This document shows positions 23,740 through 32,487 of a stretch of 33,535 bases of DNA, piece after piece. The position numbers and the translations under genes were made by a program. The notes beneath the pieces were generated by a model. The model was not told the DNA's origin and searched no databases. It worked only from the letters and a program-made list of their open reading frames with translations. The DNA is from Acidithiobacillus sulfurivorans (lineage in GTDB: Bacteria > Pseudomonadota > Gammaproteobacteria > Acidithiobacillales > Acidithiobacillaceae), in the NCBI RefSeq assembly GCF_018853815.1, contig NZ_JAAOMP010000136.1, positions 1-33,535 on the forward strand, written 5' to 3'. Within the stretch, counting starts at the first letter, position 1; the number at the start of each line of letters is the position of its first letter.

Positions 23740-25115
23740 AATTCCGTCAATGGACCCTCCCTGTGGGACTCCTTGCGCTGGGTGTAGCCTTGGGTGCCGG
23801 CGGGGTATGGTGGTTACTAACGCCCAATGCCGTGCCGGGTCTCACCCGAAGCCAGCGGCCCTCCCCGAACAACAGCACCGACCAGCGCCATATTCTCTAT
23901 TGGGCTTCGCCCATGAATCCCAAGATTCATTCTAATCACCCGATGAAGGACAACATGGGCATGGCCTATATTCCGGTCTACGCTTCCGGTACCAATGCAC
24001 AAAAGCCCTCGGGATTGCATATCAATTCACAGATGGCGCAAAACCTGGGGGTCCGTCTTGTGCAGGTTCAGGAACGGCAGATGGGCCACACCATTCACAC
24101 CGTAGGAACCGTGGCCGTGGACGAAAACCGGGTATATTCAGTGAACCCGCGCTTCTCCGGTTGGGTGGAACAGTTGCGTGTCCGGGCGGTGGGGGACACG
24201 GTGCAACGCGGCCAGGTGCTTGCCGAGATTTATTCTCCGGCATTATACAGTGCCCAGCAGGAGTATCTCATTGCGCGGCGCCAACAGGGATGGACGGCAG
24301 ATCCCGCCCTGCTGGCGGCTGCTCAGACGAAATTGCAATTACTCGGGATGTCCAGAAACGAGATTACTGCACTCGCCTTGCACGGTCATGCTGAGCGGGA
24401 TGTCGCATTAAGGGCGCCGGCTTCTGGCGTCATCGAGACGCTCAACGTGCATCAGGGCAGCTATATCGCACCGCAGACCGAACTTTACCAAATTGCCAAT
24501 CTGGACCGGGTCTGGGTGAACGTGGCGCTCTACACCCATCAGTTACCCTGGATACAGACGGGTGACTCTGCCCGCCTGCATTTACCTGCTTACCCAGAGG
24601 AGCGCTGGAAAGGGTCTTTGAGCTTCCTGTATCCGACGCTGAATGCCCAAAACCGGACGGTTACAGCACGCCTGAGCGTTCCCAATCCGGAGGGGAAACT
24701 CCGCCCCGGCACCTACGCGGATGCCACTATTTTAGCCCGCCCTGAGAAGTCGCTGGCCGTACCAAGCAGCGCCGTACTGCATAGCTCTCAGGGCGATTTC
24801 GTGATGCTCGGCGAGAGTCATGGGCATTTCCTACCGGTACAAGTCCGCTTAGGGCCAGAGTATCGGGGATGGGTAGCTATCCCAAAGGGCCTCCGGCCAG
24901 GCGATCGAGTTGTGGAAAGTGCGCAGTTCCTGCTCTATTCCGAATCTCAATTCCAATCCGTACGGACGCGCATGTTGGGCGCTAATACTGCCCGAGTGGA
25001 TTCTGCGCCGCCCGTTGTGGCACAGAACCGGTCAACGCCTGTGTCGGATAAATCCCAACAACGTGCCCCAGCATCCATGGCCAACATGAATATGGGAGGC
25101 AAAAGCCATGATTAA
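23736..25115 (+). CDS. cusB: CusB-like periplasmic adaptor with heavy-metal-binding domain
   Basis: A 459-residue membrane-fusion protein. An N-terminal anchor (residues about 8-28) is followed by the heavy-metal-binding YWASPMNPKIHSNHPMKDNM motif near 55-80, then the lipoyl hairpin (VGTVAVDENRVYSVNPRFSG, later RAPASGVIETLNVHQGSYIA) and beta-barrel (WVNVALYTHQLPWI). CusB delivers Cu(I) to CusA by Met ligands. The tail has SMANMNMGGKSHD, an extra Met/His-rich end not standard in E. coli CusB. It overlaps cusC by 4 bases and cusA by 8 bases. Confidence 0.88.
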   Translation: MKFRQWTLPVGLLALGVALGAGGVWWLLTPNAVPGLTRSQRPSPNNSTDQRHILYWASPMNPKIHSNHPMKDNMGMAYIPVYASGTNAQKPSGLHINSQMAQNLGVRLVQVQERQMGHTIHTVGTVAVDENRVYSVNPRFSGWVEQLRVRAVGDTVQRGQVLAEIYSPALYSAQQEYLIARRQQGWTADPALLAAAQTKLQLLGMSRNEITALALHGHAERDVALRAPASGVIETLNVHQGSYIAPQTELYQIANLDRVWVNVALYTHQLPWIQTGDSARLHLPAYPEERWKGSLSFLYPTLNAQNRTVTARLSVPNPEGKLRPGTYADATILARPEKSLAVPSSAVLHSSQGDFVMLGESHGHFLPVQVRLGPEYRGWVAIPKGLRPGDRVVESAQFLLYSESQFQSVRTRMLGANTARVDSAPPVVAQNRSTPVSDKSQQRAPASMANMNMGGKSHD

Positions 25116-28100
25116 GGCCGTGATGCGTTGGTGTCTCAACAACCCATTGTTGGTGGTCATTGCCAGCTTGGTCGTGATCGTTGCAGGAGTCATCTCCATC
25201 CTGAGCATTCCACTGGAAGCGCTTCCTGATATTTCGCCGACCCAGGTCATTGTCAAAACCTCTTATCCGGGACAGGCTCCACAAATTATTCAGGATCAAA
25301 TCACCTATCCCCTCGAAACGACTTTGCAGGAAGTTCCCGGTGCCAAAGCCGTACGTGGCTATTCCATGTTCGGGGATTCCTATGTTTACGTGCTGTTCAA
25401 AGGGGGTACCCTGATTTATCAGGCACGGAATCTGGTCCTGCAATATCTCAACCAGGCCCAGGGTCAGTTACCAGCCGGGGTAACCCCAGCTCTGGGGCCG
25501 AATAGCTCAGGGGTGGATTGGATTTATGAATATGCCCTCACAGATCCCGGTGGTTCACTGAACCTTGCACAACTTACTACCTTGCAAAACTGGTTTCTGA
25601 AATTTGCCTTGCAGGGCATTCCCGGTGTGGCCCAGGTCGCGACGGTAGGCGGGATGGAGCAGGAGTATCAGGTGGTTGTCTTCCCTAATCGTCTGCTGGC
25701 CTACAACCTCACCTTGCCACAGGTCGAAGCGGCTATTCGTGCGGCCAATGGCGAAACCAGTGGTTCCGTCGTGGACATGGGAGAGTCGCGCTACATAGTG
25801 CGCACCTCCGGCTACATTCACTCATTGAAAGATTTACAACAGACCCCGCTTGGTGTGCGCGACGGCGTGCCCGTGACGCTGCAGCAAGTGGCACGGGTAC
25901 AATTAGGCCCGGTTCTACCCAGTGGTATTGCCGAACTGAATGGTCAGGGTCAAGTGGTGGGTGGCATTGTCATGATGAATCAAGGGGGAAACGCCAATGC
26001 CCTGATACAAAAGATTCAACAAAAACTTAAAAGCTTGCAGGCCTCGCTGCCGGCTGGAGTAAAGGTAGTGACCACTTACAGTCAGCGCCCCCTGATTCAA
26101 CGCAGCATTCAGACACTCAGTGGCAAACTGCTGGAAGAGTGTGTGGCCGTCATGCTGGTGACTTTGCTGTTTTTATTGCGGATCCGTTCAGCACTGGTGG
26201 TCCTGATTGCATTGCCGATCGGTATACTTGGCGCTTTTATCGTGATGTATGCTCTCGATATACCTGCAAATATCATGTCCCTTGGGGGAATTGCCATTGC
26301 GATTGGCATTATGGTTGATGCGCCCGTGGTGATGATCGAGAACATGCATAAACATATGGAGAAAGGAGAAGCCCTCAATCCTTGGCAGACTGCCGGGATA
26401 GCGGCGATGGAAGTTGGCCCCGCGCTGTTTTTTTCCTTACTGATTATCGCGGTTTCCTTTCTGCCCATCTTTGCGCTGAGTGGACAGGAAGGTAAATTGT
26501 TTGCGCCGCTCGCTTTTACCAAAACCTTTGCGATTGCCGCCGCCGCCATTCTCGCTATCACCCTGGTGCCCGTCCTGATGGCCTGGTTTATTCGGGGGAA
26601 TATTCCCGTTGAACGAAAGAATCCTTTAAACCGGGTGTTGGCGAGGTGGTATCGTCCTGTCATACACGGCGTATTGCAAGCCCCTTGGATGGTCGTTATC
26701 GGGGCCGTACTGGTGGCTGCGACGCTCGTTTATCCCTGGCAAAGACTGGGTACCCAGCTCATGCCGCCCCTGGATGAAGGGACGCTGCTGTATATGCCCG
26801 TTGCCCAGAATCCTGCCATTTCTTATGGAGAATCTGCGGCGCTTTTGCAGTTGACGGATCGCATTATCAAAACATTTCCAGAAGTGAAAACCGTTTTTGG
26901 AGAAGCGGGACGGGCGCAGACCGCCACCGATCAGTCACCCATTTCCATGTTTGATACCGTGGTCACCCTTAAACAGCCCGATCATTGGCCCGCCCACATC
27001 AGCATGAACAAACTGCGTGACCAGCTGAATCAGGCCTTGCAGATTCCCGGTCTGAGTAATAACTGGACACAACCCATCAAGGGGCGGGTGGACATGTTGA
27101 CGACCGGACTGCAAACCCCTCTCGGCCTCAAGATTACGGGACAGAATTTGGCCACCTTGAATCTTCTGGGGCAGAAAGTCCAAGCAGTGCTCCAAAAAGT
27201 GTCCGGTACCCAGACAGCGTATGCCGCCAGAGTAACCGGCGGACGTTATATCGTCGTCCATACGGATCGGGCCGCCGCCGCACGCTATGGCATTTCAGTG
27301 GCCGACGTGAACCGACTGGTGGAAACGGCTATCGGCGGTAAAGTTCTGACTACGGCCGTAGAGGGTGTGCAACGTTTTCCGGTGGATTTGCGCTATCCTC
27401 GCGATCGTCGGCAATCACTTTCAGCGCTGATGGACAGTCGTGTGGCAGCGCCCAATGGTGCGCAGATTCCCCTCGCACAGTTGGCGCGGGTAGACATGGT
27501 CAATGGGCCAGCCATGCTCACCAGTGATGATAGCCAACTGAACAGTTGGGTGACCATTGATCTGAAACCGGGGACGAGTATTGGCACTTATGTGGCCAGG
27601 GCGAAACGGATGCTCGCGCATCAGGTCCATCTGCCACCGGGATATACCATAAACTGGGTCGGCGAATATCAGAGTATGCATCGCGCCAATCAGCGTTTGC
27701 AGATTGTCGTGCCGATGGTTTTGTTACTGATTGCCTTACTGCTCTATCTCAATTTTCGTAATGTGGTCGAGGTGGCTATTGTCCTGGTCACTTTACCATT
27801 CTCTCTGGTAGGTGGCCTCTGGCTGGTTTATGTACTTCATTACAAGCTCTCGGTAGCGGTGGTCGTGGGCTTCATCGCTCTCGCTGGTGTGGCCGTCGAA
27901 TTTGGGGTAGTTATGCTCCTTTATCTGGACCAGGCCCTGCAGCGTCGGCGGGCCCGCGATGCCTTGCAAAACTGGCACGATCTGCAGCTGGCGATTATGG
28001 AGGGGAGTATGCTCCGCCTGCGCCCGCTGGCCATGACGTTTACCCTGGTCGTTGTGGGCCTGCTGCCCATCATGCTCAGCGAGGGCACAGGCGCCGATAT

Positions 28101-28218
28101 GATGAAACGGATTGCCGCACCTATCATCGGCGGCATGTTGAGCGCAACGCTGTTGGCCTTGCTCGTTATCCCTGCGCTGTACGCCTTATGGCAACGGCAT
28201 CGTTTAAGATTGCAGTAA
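25108..28218 (+). CDS. cusA: CusA-like heavy-metal RND efflux pump
   Basis: A 1036-residue RND transporter, the inner-membrane motor that uses protons to expel Cu(I)/Ag(I). Seen: first helix MIKAVMRWCLNNPLLVVIAS, ALPDISPTQVIVKTSYPGQA, the TM4 block IAIAIGIMVDAPVVMIENMH with the proton-relay Asp, LMPPLDEGTLLYMPV, and VDMLTTGLQTPLGLKITGQN, the conserved site region with the metal-binding Met of CusA. The length matches CusA/CzcA. The CPC- or Met-rich extras are in its partners. Context with copA argues for copper and not cobalt-zinc-cadmium. Confidence 0.9.
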   Translation: MIKAVMRWCLNNPLLVVIASLVVIVAGVISILSIPLEALPDISPTQVIVKTSYPGQAPQIIQDQITYPLETTLQEVPGAKAVRGYSMFGDSYVYVLFKGGTLIYQARNLVLQYLNQAQGQLPAGVTPALGPNSSGVDWIYEYALTDPGGSLNLAQLTTLQNWFLKFALQGIPGVAQVATVGGMEQEYQVVVFPNRLLAYNLTLPQVEAAIRAANGETSGSVVDMGESRYIVRTSGYIHSLKDLQQTPLGVRDGVPVTLQQVARVQLGPVLPSGIAELNGQGQVVGGIVMMNQGGNANALIQKIQQKLKSLQASLPAGVKVVTTYSQRPLIQRSIQTLSGKLLEECVAVMLVTLLFLLRIRSALVVLIALPIGILGAFIVMYALDIPANIMSLGGIAIAIGIMVDAPVVMIENMHKHMEKGEALNPWQTAGIAAMEVGPALFFSLLIIAVSFLPIFALSGQEGKLFAPLAFTKTFAIAAAAILAITLVPVLMAWFIRGNIPVERKNPLNRVLARWYRPVIHGVLQAPWMVVIGAVLVAATLVYPWQRLGTQLMPPLDEGTLLYMPVAQNPAISYGESAALLQLTDRIIKTFPEVKTVFGEAGRAQTATDQSPISMFDTVVTLKQPDHWPAHISMNKLRDQLNQALQIPGLSNNWTQPIKGRVDMLTTGLQTPLGLKITGQNLATLNLLGQKVQAVLQKVSGTQTAYAARVTGGRYIVVHTDRAAAARYGISVADVNRLVETAIGGKVLTTAVEGVQRFPVDLRYPRDRRQSLSALMDSRVAAPNGAQIPLAQLARVDMVNGPAMLTSDDSQLNSWVTIDLKPGTSIGTYVARAKRMLAHQVHLPPGYTINWVGEYQSMHRANQRLQIVVPMVLLLIALLLYLNFRNVVEVAIVLVTLPFSLVGGLWLVYVLHYKLSVAVVVGFIALAGVAVEFGVVMLLYLDQALQRRRARDALQNWHDLQLAIMEGSMLRLRPLAMTFTLVVVGLLPIMLSEGTGADMMKRIAAPIIGGMLSATLLALLVIPALYALWQRHRLRLQ

Positions 28219-28240
28219 TACTCAGAAAAGGAGAAATGTC

Positions 28241-28798
28241 ATGAACAGAAGACAGTTGTTGAAGTCGATATTATCGGCACTGGCTATAGCAGGTTATGTG
28301 CAGGCAGACCGGGCTAGTGCCTCGGGTATGGGTAGTATGATGGGAGACATGATGGGGGGTGATGCGCCTGACCACGAAGGCATGCGTGCCATGATGTCAC
28401 CGGAGAATCGTGGACCCATGCGTACCGGGATGGAATTGTTCCAGGTCCATGCAGAGGTGCATCGCAAAGTGACTTTTCTGCCCAATGGGATACACGCGGT
28501 CACGATTTCGGCCGTGCCACATACGGTTGCTCTACTCCAGGCACATGTGACCCAGATGTATCAGCGCCTGGCGGAAGACCAACCCTTCCCCTATCCGGCC
28601 AGTCGAAGTGTTCCCGTCATGTTCGCTCATCCAACGCTATACCAGCGAAAACTGGACTATCTCAAGGATGGAGTGGCGGTGACAGAAACGTCGTCAGATC
28701 CGGAAATGATCCAGGTGATTCATGCCCACGCGCGTGAAATTACGCGCTTCGTGAAAGAAGGCATGCCTGCAATGATGCGGGGAATGATGTCCTCATAA
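28241..28798 (+). CDS. exported Met-rich protein downstream of CusA
   Basis: A 185-residue protein with a signal sequence of about 28 residues that carries two Arg (NRRQLLKS), possibly a Tat signal. The mature N-terminus has GMGSMMGDMMGGD and later EGMRAMM; the C-terminus ends PAMMRGMMSS. The core (FQVHAEVHRKVTFLPNGIHA, HTVALLQAHVTQMYQRLAED) has several His. It probably binds copper in the periplasm. It follows cusA by 22 bases with AAAGGAG upstream, so it is the last gene of the pump operon. No named family was recognised. Confidence 0.65.
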   Translation: MNRRQLLKSILSALAIAGYVQADRASASGMGSMMGDMMGGDAPDHEGMRAMMSPENRGPMRTGMELFQVHAEVHRKVTFLPNGIHAVTISAVPHTVALLQAHVTQMYQRLAEDQPFPYPASRSVPVMFAHPTLYQRKLDYLKDGVAVTETSSDPEMIQVIHAHAREITRFVKEGMPAMMRGMMSS

Positions 28799-29269
28799 AA
28801 TGCAAGGATGCTGATTGACGCGGGATCAGGCGTGTCTGGTAGACCCGTATAGTAGCTTGAAGGAGTATTTTGGTGGAATTGTGATGTTTCAGGCTGTTTT
28901 GGATGTTGTAGGGTTTGGTGACTTATCATGATTGTCGTCCATGGCTCTCTCCTGTTCTGAATCAGTTTGCACGGACGAAAACTGCCGCGTAGAGAATGTT
29001 TTCAATAGAAACAGTTTGTTAGTAGCAACTAACGCGATATTCTAGGGCTGAGAATCAGTCAGTTACGATTAGAACAAATTTACCGTGGGCTAATGCCTCT
29101 GGTATGGGCAGTATGATGAGAAACATGATAGGGGGCTATTCCTAGAAAGTGCCGGCGTCATGAAGTTAGATACGAGATCCAGTCACCAAAAACATGCGTA
29201 ATCTCAACCCGTCGCCACCCGCCCTTATTCTCTTTTATTTCTCTGAGGTGGCGCGAGTCGCAATGTACG
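28799..29269. other. gap with remnant of a second Met-rich gene
   Basis: Most of this stretch shows no gene. At 29089-29145 one frame reads ANASGMGSMMRNMIGGYS and stops, closely matching ASASGMGSMMGDMMGGD of the preceding gene at protein and DNA level. It is thus a short duplicated or deleted copy of that gene. A 17-codon minus-strand frame from 28941, with GGAGAG before it, is too short to judge. Confidence 0.45.
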
Positions 29270-29740
29270 TTAGATAAAAAGTGTGACATCAGACTCACCA
29301 GCAAATTCAAAAAAGGCGGCGGCACCACCCAGTTCAATACCTCCGATAAAGTCAGCAGTATCAAATTCAAAAAGGTCGACCGTCATTTGGCAGGCAATCA
29401 TTCGTACCTCGGCCTCAAGGCATAGTCCACGCAATTCATCCAGGCTAGCCACGCCCTTGGCTTTCATTTTACTTTTCATCATGGATGTAGCCAGTCCTTC
29501 CATACCCGGCAACACCATCATCAGGGTAGGCATGGGAACAGGCATCGGCATGGCCGGGTTACCCAGAGGGCTGACGCGCAGATGACTCAGATCTTTCTTG
29601 AGCAATTGCAGACCATAAAAGGTGAAGAAGATTTCCACACTGTAACCCAGGGCTGCAGCAGTGGATGCCAGGATGAAGGGTGGATATCCCCAATCCAGGG
29701 TACCTTTTGTCGCGATAATAGCTAACTTTTTCTCGTCCAT
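29270..29740 (-). CDS. dsrE2: DsrE2-type sulfur-trafficking protein
   Basis: A 156-residue protein of the DsrE/DsrF/DrsH-like (DsrE2) group: KKLAIIATKGTLDWGYPPFI, FFTFYGLQLLKKDL, the loop PMPVPMPTLMMVLPGMEGLA, and EAEVRMIACQMTVDLFEFD with the conserved Cys of IACQMT. DsrE2 proteins sit with tusA and rhodanese genes in sulfur oxidisers and pass protein-bound sulfane sulfur toward the sHdr pathway. No signal peptide; the central loop is hydrophobic and may touch the membrane. AAGGAG lies six bases before the ATG. Second gene after tusA. Confidence 0.85.
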   Translation of the reverse strand: MDEKKLAIIATKGTLDWGYPPFILASTAAALGYSVEIFFTFYGLQLLKKDLSHLRVSPLGNPAMPMPVPMPTLMMVLPGMEGLATSMMKSKMKAKGVASLDELRGLCLEAEVRMIACQMTVDLFEFDTADFIGGIELGGAAAFFEFAGESDVTLFI

Positions 29741-29791
29741 TTTAACTCCTTGGTAACTCTAGGTCGGCATTGTTTATCACAGTTTTTTCAA

Positions 29792-30022
29792 TCAAGCCTT
29801 TTGAATGAAGAAGATAAATTCACCGTCTATTTCTGCATGCTCCAGGAGCGAGTTTTGCGTCTGCTTGGAAAAGGCCTCAAAATCTTTTACGGCACCTGGG
29901 TCAGTAGCAACGATCTTCAACACCTGACCGGAATTAAGTAAACTGATGGCTTTCTTGGTGCGTAAAATAGGTAATGGACAATTCAAGCCTCGTGCGTCGA
30001 GTTCTTGATCTTCTTGTAACAT
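29792..30022 (-). CDS. tusA: TusA-family sulfur carrier
   Basis: A 76-residue TusA protein: ELDARGLNCPLPILRTKKAI has the active Cys15 in the CPxP motif, and VLKIVATDPGAVKDFEAFSK is the second family block. TusA takes sulfur from rhodanese-like donors and hands it to DsrE or to the sHdr complex in sulfur oxidisers. AGGAG precedes the ATG by eight bases. The dsrE2 gene follows after 51 bases in the same direction. The hdr genes that often accompany this pair are not in the window. Confidence 0.92.
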   Translation of the reverse strand: MLQEDQELDARGLNCPLPILRTKKAISLLNSGQVLKIVATDPGAVKDFEAFSKQTQNSLLEHAEIDGEFIFFIQKA

Positions 30023-30155
30023 GGGCTAATCTCCTGCTATAAGTTTATGATCCAACCAAATTAAAGTACTGGGACTGATGAGTGCTCTATATGCGTACGA
30101 TTTTGCCACACTCAACCAGAAATTGGTATCTTTATCATCCGATCCAATTCAATCC

Positions 30156-30185
30156 GCGCATATTTAAGGATATGTAAATATGCGC
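30156..30185. promoter_or_regulatory. long inverted repeat upstream of tusA
   Basis: GCGCATATTT (30156-30165) and AAATATGCGC (30176-30185) are perfect 10-base arms with a 10-base spacer. It lies 134 bases before tusA in the gap 30023-30397, where I see no gene. Without a T-run it looks like an operator rather than a terminator. Its distance between arm centres (two helical turns) suits a dimeric regulator. Confidence 0.5.
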
Positions 30186-30397
30186 TACTTTGAGTGGGCA
30201 GCAATCATTCTAGGCATCAACCACAATCTATAGGGAAATATGCTGCTGATTCACCCGAATTCGTGTTTTCATGCCTGCCTTAAAAAATGCACACAGCAGC
30301 GCTTATCGAGCGCATCAACCAATTTCCCCTTAACTTGAAAGGCATGGTCAGAGTCTTGGTAGCCCGATTTAAAAGATCACGGGGCTGCCAGAAATAG

Positions 30398-30898
30398 TCA
30401 AGGTTTCACATAATCAAAACCATGAGATTCTAGCTGCATGATGCGAACAATCCCAGCAGGGACGATAACGGCAGATGGAACCAGTTTAGGGAGATGTCCA
30501 ATCTTTTTAGCCATTGCTAGCATAGTATTATGACAGGCATCGAACTCTACTCCTTCTGCATTCATTGCAGCAATAGTTTTTGCTACAGGACTGTTGGCAA
30601 CCAGCATTTTGAGTCCTGGCCCAAATGCCACAACGACAATCTGTATTTTTTGTTGACCAAAAAAATTGAGTAAATTCTGTGAGGTGTTTAAAACCAGATG
30701 CCAGCGCGCGGGGTTGTCCTGACTAACCTGAACAACCAGTTTATGCGATGCAAAAGGTAAATTATGGATGAATTTTGGTTGAGAAAATGTAAAATCATGG
30801 AGCATAGAGACATTGGCTGAAGCGCTACCAATCCCAAGCATCAAGATTAATGAAACTAAAGCAGTAGTGAGGATATGACGTAAGTTGGAAATAGGCAC
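30398..30898 (-). CDS. periplasmic DsrE-family protein (type A), copy 2
   Basis: A 166-residue exported protein; the signal peptide ends SASA before NVSMLHDF. From about residue 52 it is nearly identical to the protein at 7209 (only a handful of changes such as T/H at 67, Q/A at 128), including FDACHNTM with the Cys at 122. The signal peptides share little. At DNA level many third positions differ, so the pair is old. Start is a GTG behind AAGGAG. It follows the porin copy 2 gene by 20 bases. Confidence 0.75.
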   Translation of the reverse strand: MPISNLRHILTTALVSLILMLGIGSASANVSMLHDFTFSQPKFIHNLPFASHKLVVQVSQDNPARWHLVLNTSQNLLNFFGQQKIQIVVVAFGPGLKMLVANSPVAKTIAAMNAEGVEFDACHNTMLAMAKKIGHLPKLVPSAVIVPAGIVRIMQLESHGFDYVKP

Positions 30899-30918
30899 AA
30901 ATTGCTCCTTGTTGAAGT

Positions 30919-32289
30919 TTAGAAGGAAATCATCGCCTGCATGGCGAACTCATTATCTACCACTTTACTGACTGCAGCACCTGGAGAGTTGGCTGCCACG
31001 TTCGGCGCCTCTACAGTACGGAAATAATATCCCGCCATAATTTTAGTAACGGGGGTTATATGATACTGTAAAGCCAAGGCCCATGTTTTGAAGATCCGCT
31101 GCTGCCCTACTGCAGCTAGGTTGGGTAAACGATTGTAATAATCGTACCGAACATTCGCTTCGATATGTTTGGTAAGAAAAAGTCCTCCTTCAACATAATA
31201 CCCATAAGCTGAATTATTCACATTAGGATATAGTTGGGCCTGATAAAGAGCGGGTTGTAGACCGAGTTGCTGGCTAAAAGCCGCAGGAGCATCAATCCAA
31301 CCATTGCCGCGCATATACTCAAATTTCAGTTGGCGTCCCCATGGATGCATGTAACCTTGCAGATACTGAAATCCGACACCCTCTCTTTGCATGGTATAAC
31401 TGTGGCCGAGATAGTCTGGTTGTGCATACTGATACCACAACCAAGAGGTGACATCGCTACGAAATGGGCCATGCCCTCCAAAGATGTAGGAACCTTGAAC
31501 CCGCGCAGCATATAAGGGACTGCTGGACTGATTTCCAGCTGATACACTGCCATACATGCCGGCCATGGCACCATAAGCTAGCTGCCAGCGACCCCAATTA
31601 TGCCAGTCGAAGACTTGAACGCCCGGATACCGAAAAGCATTCACACCCAGACTTTCATTCCCGGGCACCAAGACCGAACCGGATGGACCGGTCGTATAAG
31701 GATGATTTGGTTGTGAGGCATAGAAGGGCTGAAGCATCAACTGATTAATAACGGTTGGGAACACCACATAATTGTAACTCATGTACCCATTCATAGCATC
31801 TTCCGCGCTGGGCGCACGGATGATACCAACTTCGACACGTGCAGCGGGAATATAACTAAATACCACGTGTGCATCTTGTAACTGCGGAGTATATCGCCCG
31901 CGAATATCGGTCGCAGCATTGTTTCCAAATTCGCCCGCAAAGAAATAAGAAATATGGGGGTTAAGCCATCCCCTGACCATCAATCGCGCTCTTTGAATGA
32001 GAAAAGTCGTGCTTTGTCCAAAGTCCGGACCGACTAAGTTGACATGCGGGGTTGCTGGAATGTATCGCCGGAGTGCGGGGTTATAGATCGCGGCTTGCGT
32101 TCCCGGCATCACATATAAATTAGGCTCAATAAACCCCGAAAAAAGCGGAACATTTTTCGGATTCAAGTCTTGTAATTTGAACCAGTTTGCAGCGTTTGCT
32201 GCGGGAAAGTAGGCACAGATTGATGCCATTGTTAAAATTTTAAGGAATACTCGACACCGATGCTTTTTTGGTTTGGTTTGCGATGACAA
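30919..32289 (-). CDS. phosphate-selective-type outer-membrane porin, copy 2
   Basis: A 456-residue barrel protein, paralogue of the porin at 5826, with the same core (STTFLIQRARLMVRGWLNPH), the same FIEP, PSAEDAMNGYM and VFPTVINQLMLQPFY blocks and the same terminal FAMQAMISF. The signal peptide (about 33 residues) is different. The start is a TTG with TAGGAGG just upstream; no ATG is available before the signal sequence's hydrophobic core. Copy 1 uses ATG, so copy 2 may be translated less. It is divergent from DUF302 copy 2 and co-transcribed with DsrE type A copy 2. Confidence 0.75.
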   Translation of the reverse strand: MSSQTKPKKHRCRVFLKILTMASICAYFPAANAANWFKLQDLNPKNVPLFSGFIEPNLYVMPGTQAAIYNPALRRYIPATPHVNLVGPDFGQSTTFLIQRARLMVRGWLNPHISYFFAGEFGNNAATDIRGRYTPQLQDAHVVFSYIPAARVEVGIIRAPSAEDAMNGYMSYNYVVFPTVINQLMLQPFYASQPNHPYTTGPSGSVLVPGNESLGVNAFRYPGVQVFDWHNWGRWQLAYGAMAGMYGSVSAGNQSSSPLYAARVQGSYIFGGHGPFRSDVTSWLWYQYAQPDYLGHSYTMQREGVGFQYLQGYMHPWGRQLKFEYMRGNGWIDAPAAFSQQLGLQPALYQAQLYPNVNNSAYGYYVEGGLFLTKHIEANVRYDYYNRLPNLAAVGQQRIFKTWALALQYHITPVTKIMAGYYFRTVEAPNVAANSPGAAVSKVVDNEFAMQAMISF

Positions 32290-32393
32290 TTTTAGCCTCC
32301 TAACTGTTGTGTTATTGTATAATTGATTTCAGCTCACAAAAGAAGCAAAATATGTACCTGCTATTGTTGCTATAAGAAAGGACCGAAGCTGTC

Positions 32394-32432
32394 CAGATGA
32401 GCGCATCCATAAATCCCTAATGCGCGCCATTT
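32394..32432 (-). promoter_or_regulatory. conserved upstream element of porin operon, copy 2
   Basis: Read on the minus strand it runs from AATGGCGCGC to TGCGCTCATCTG and mirrors the element at 5686-5722. It ends 104 bases before the TTG start of the porin, the same distance as in copy 1. The same pair of elements may also serve the divergent DUF302 genes. Confidence 0.5.
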
Positions 32433-32487
32433 GGAACAATAGCAATTTTTAATATTATCTAAAACTGATCTTTAATAGGAGATTCAT

